64,000 nt of DNA from an uncultured Christensenellaceae bacterium (GTDB lineage: Bacteria; Bacillota; Clostridia; Christensenellales; UBA3700). Positions 62,380 to 64,000 of the stretch are shown in pieces. A model generated the notes under the pieces. The model was given only the letters and a program-made list of their open reading frames with translations, made no database searches and was not told where the DNA came from. Made by a program: the position numbers and the translations under genes. The stretch spans positions 1 through 64,000 of the forward strand of contig CALWHE010000002.1 of the NCBI GenBank assembly GCA_944380295.1, given 5' to 3'. Position 1 is the first letter of the stretch. Each line of letters opens with the position of its first letter.

Positions 62380-63630
62380 ATGAAGACGATACTGCACTGC
62401 GACGCCAACAATTTTTACGCTTCCGTGGAATGCCTGGACAGACCAGACCTTAAAGGCAAGCCGGTGGCGGTGTGCGGCGATCCGCAAAAGCGTCACGGCA
62501 TCATACTTGCCAAAAACGATCCAGCAAAAAAGGCGGGCGTGAAGACGGCGGAAACCATTCACGCGGCACTCAACAAATGCCCGGAACTGGTGCTTGTGGC
62601 ACCGCACTTTGAAAAATACGTTGCCGTTTCCGATCAGATTTTCGACATATACAAGGAATATACAGACAAAGTGGAGCCTTTTGGCATTGATGAAGGCTGG
62701 CTGGACGTGACCTCTTCCGCCAAGCTGTTCGGCGACGGGGCAAAGATAGCGGACGAACTGCGCGCGCGTGTGAAAAAGCAGGTGGGGCTTACCATATCCG
62801 TGGGCGTTTCCTTCACCAAAATTTTCGCCAAGCTCGGCTCCGACCTCAAAAAGCCTGACGCCACCACCGTTATCTCTCCGCAAAATTTCAAGGAAAAGAT
62901 CTGGCCGCTTGCGGCAAACGAAATGCTGATGGTTGGCAGACACACTTATGCGGCGCTGCTTTCTCTGGGCGTGCGCACCATCGGCGATCTGGCGGCTGCC
63001 GACGAAAAACTGCTGCGCGAAAAACTGGGCGTGAACGGTGCCAAACTGCGCGCTTACGCCAACGGAGAAGAGGGCGAGGACGTGCGCGAATACTGCAACG
63101 GCAGAGTGCATAAGAGCGTCGGACACTCCACCACCATGCCCAAAGACGTAAGTTCGCGCGACGAATGCGCGGCGGTCATTTTCGCCCTTTCGGAAATGGT
63201 GGCGGCGCGGCTGCGCAAGGCGGGCAGCACGGCGGCGGGCGTTTCCGTTTCTCTGCGTTACAACGATCTGAGTTGGAGATCGCGCCAATGCCTCATCTCC
63301 CCCGCCACGGATTCGGCAAAGCGCCTGTCCGAGGAAGCGCTCGCCCTGTTCGACACCTTTTATACGGAAGGACGCGACAAGCCTTTGCGCGGCTTGGGCG
63401 TTTCCGCCTTTGACCTGAGCGAAGAAGGCGGACTTGTACAGGGGAATCTGTTTGAATTGCAGCAAAACGCGGCAAAAGAGAGCGGTCTTTCCCGCTCCAT
63501 AGATCTGATACGCGCCAAATACGGCTTTGATTCCATCAAGAGCGCCACGCTGATAAAAAACATGTGTATCTGCGACGATCTGGACGGCGACAGCGACTTT
63601 TTGCCCTTCAACAAAAACGCGCACAGATGA
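62380..63630 (+). CDS. dinB: DNA polymerase IV (Y-family)
   Basis: This 416-residue translesion polymerase has catalytic Asp8 in LHCDANNFYASVE, and Asp104-Glu105 in PFGIDEGWLDV (commonly YSIDE). Fingers, thumb (HhH) and little-finger domains follow; the C-terminal part has PLRGLGVSAFDL. A near-terminal ENLF-like segment (QGNLFELQ) may be the beta-clamp site. It copies past DNA damage with low fidelity. No LexA-type box was recognised near the promoter. The transcript is predicted to be leaderless. Confidence 0.95.
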   Translation: MKTILHCDANNFYASVECLDRPDLKGKPVAVCGDPQKRHGIILAKNDPAKKAGVKTAETIHAALNKCPELVLVAPHFEKYVAVSDQIFDIYKEYTDKVEPFGIDEGWLDVTSSAKLFGDGAKIADELRARVKKQVGLTISVGVSFTKIFAKLGSDLKKPDATTVISPQNFKEKIWPLAANEMLMVGRHTYAALLSLGVRTIGDLAAADEKLLREKLGVNGAKLRAYANGEEGEDVREYCNGRVHKSVGHSTTMPKDVSSRDECAAVIFALSEMVAARLRKAGSTAAGVSVSLRYNDLSWRSRQCLISPATDSAKRLSEEALALFDTFYTEGRDKPLRGLGVSAFDLSEEGGLVQGNLFELQQNAAKESGLSRSIDLIRAKYGFDSIKSATLIKNMCICDDLDGDSDFLPFNKNAHR

Positions 63631-63651
63631 AAAAGGCGGCTTGCAGCCGCC
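63630..63651 (-). terminator. Terminator of galU
   Basis: Minus strand: GGCGGC-TGCAA-GCCGCC (63651-63635) followed by five T. It lies right behind the dinB stop, so the same stem may act on both strands. Confidence 0.75.
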
Positions 63652-63671
63652 CTAGTTTCAAATTTTTCTTG

Positions 63672-64000
63672 TTAAAGTTTTTTTGCCATCTCTTTGATGA
63701 ACGGTGCGAGCTTGGGAGAAATGGTCTTGTCGCGCAGCGCGTATTCTATGGTGGCGCGCACAAAGCCGAACTTGTCGCCCACGTCGTAACGCTCCCCTTC
63801 CATGTCGTAAGCATACGCTCCGGAAGTTTTTGCCACCAGCTCTATGGCGTCCGTGAGATAAGTTTCTCCGTTTTCGTGCGGTTTGAGCGTTTTGATCATG
63901 TCGAATATCTCGGGCGTAAAGACGAATCTGCCCATGCTGGCAAGCAGAGAGGGCGCCTTGTCCGGCTCCGGCTTTTCCACGATGCCGTTGATGCGCGTAT
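63672..64000 (-). CDS. galU: UTP-glucose-1-phosphate uridylyltransferase, C-terminal part (partial)
   Basis: The reading frame stays open to the window edge, so the 5' part lies outside. The visible 109 codons begin within TRINGIVEKPEPDKAPSLLAS and continue GRFVFTPEIFDMIKTL, GETYLTDAIELVA and RYDVGDKFGFVRATIEYAL, all typical of GalU, which makes UDP-glucose for cell-surface polymers. A GTG codon at 63980 inside the frame is not the start. Confidence 0.93.
   Translation of the reverse strand, partial: TRINGIVEKPEPDKAPSLLASMGRFVFTPEIFDMIKTLKPHENGETYLTDAIELVAKTSGAYAYDMEGERYDVGDKFGFVRATIEYALRDKTISPKLAPFIKEMAKKL

Overview
The window is a chromosomal segment of a Gram-positive, low-rank-unassigned member of the Bacillota. 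The best fit is an uncultured gut-type Clostridia lineage, which is inference. Evidence: gene order follows the Bacillus/Clostridium core clusters (yicC-gmk-rpoZ-coaBC-priA-def-fmt-rsmB-rlmN-rsgA-rpe-spoVM; asp23-fakA-recG; plsX-rnc; smc-ftsY; ylxM-ffh-rpsP-khpA-rimM-trmD-rbgA-rnhB; dprA-topA-trmFO-hslVU). There is also a SpoVM-like 26-residue ORF, TmcAL, FakA/Asp23, BspA-type and Listeria-type surface repeats, and a GH3 glucosidase with the swapped domain order known from rumen/gut Clostridia. Coding DNA is moderately GC-rich and promoters are AT-rich. Nearly all genes lie on the minus strand.

Layout. 1-361: repeat-rich non-coding DNA ending in a promoter. 362-4441: an alpha/beta hydrolase (+), a GH3 glycosidase and an unknown small protein (-). 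4517-5208: tRNA cluster (Pro on minus; Val, Gly, Cys, Leu on plus). 5209-5984: no intact gene. 5985-9981: recG, fakA, asp23. 10161-10400: rpmB (+), facing the end of a twelve-gene minus-strand operon that begins with yicC at 20792 and ends with a candidate spoVM at 10438. 20862-25035: pcrA-ligA. 25117-28366: a BspA-like lipoprotein and an Rrf2-cysteine desulfurase fusion. 28562-42937: a ten-gene operon headed by an unusual membrane protein (predicted sugar-binding lipoprotein domain joined to a GT-C-like membrane domain), then yifB, dprA, topA, trmFO, hslV, hslU, hisS, aspS, glyA. 43127-48767: rplS on its own promoter, then the ylxM...yraN operon. 48882-53356: smc-ftsY. 53710-55609: rpmF-plsX-rnc. 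55725-57946: pta-ackA. 58043-59176: tmcAL (+). 59219-62293: a 1,024-residue membrane-anchored surface protein. 62380-63630: DNA polymerase IV (+). 63672-64000: 3' part of galU (-).

How the genes work together: the window is mainly housekeeping. It covers ribosome assembly and modification, translation start and end processing, replication restart and repair, protein targeting, chromosome condensation, phospholipid and cofactor synthesis, and acetate formation. No CRISPR array, prophage, insertion sequence or toxin-antitoxin locus was found. The points most worth attention are the SpoVM candidate, the Rrf2-NifS fusion with a palindrome at its own -35 box, several genes whose consensus promoter abuts the start codon (predicted leaderless mRNAs), the lipoprotein/GT-C fusion, the M60-like surface protein lacking a zinc motif, palindromes in promoters, and a repeat junction at the left edge that resembles a tmRNA 3' end. 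Promoter calls were made by eye and mostly show 17-nt spacing; because I looked for that spacing, it should not be treated as independent evidence.
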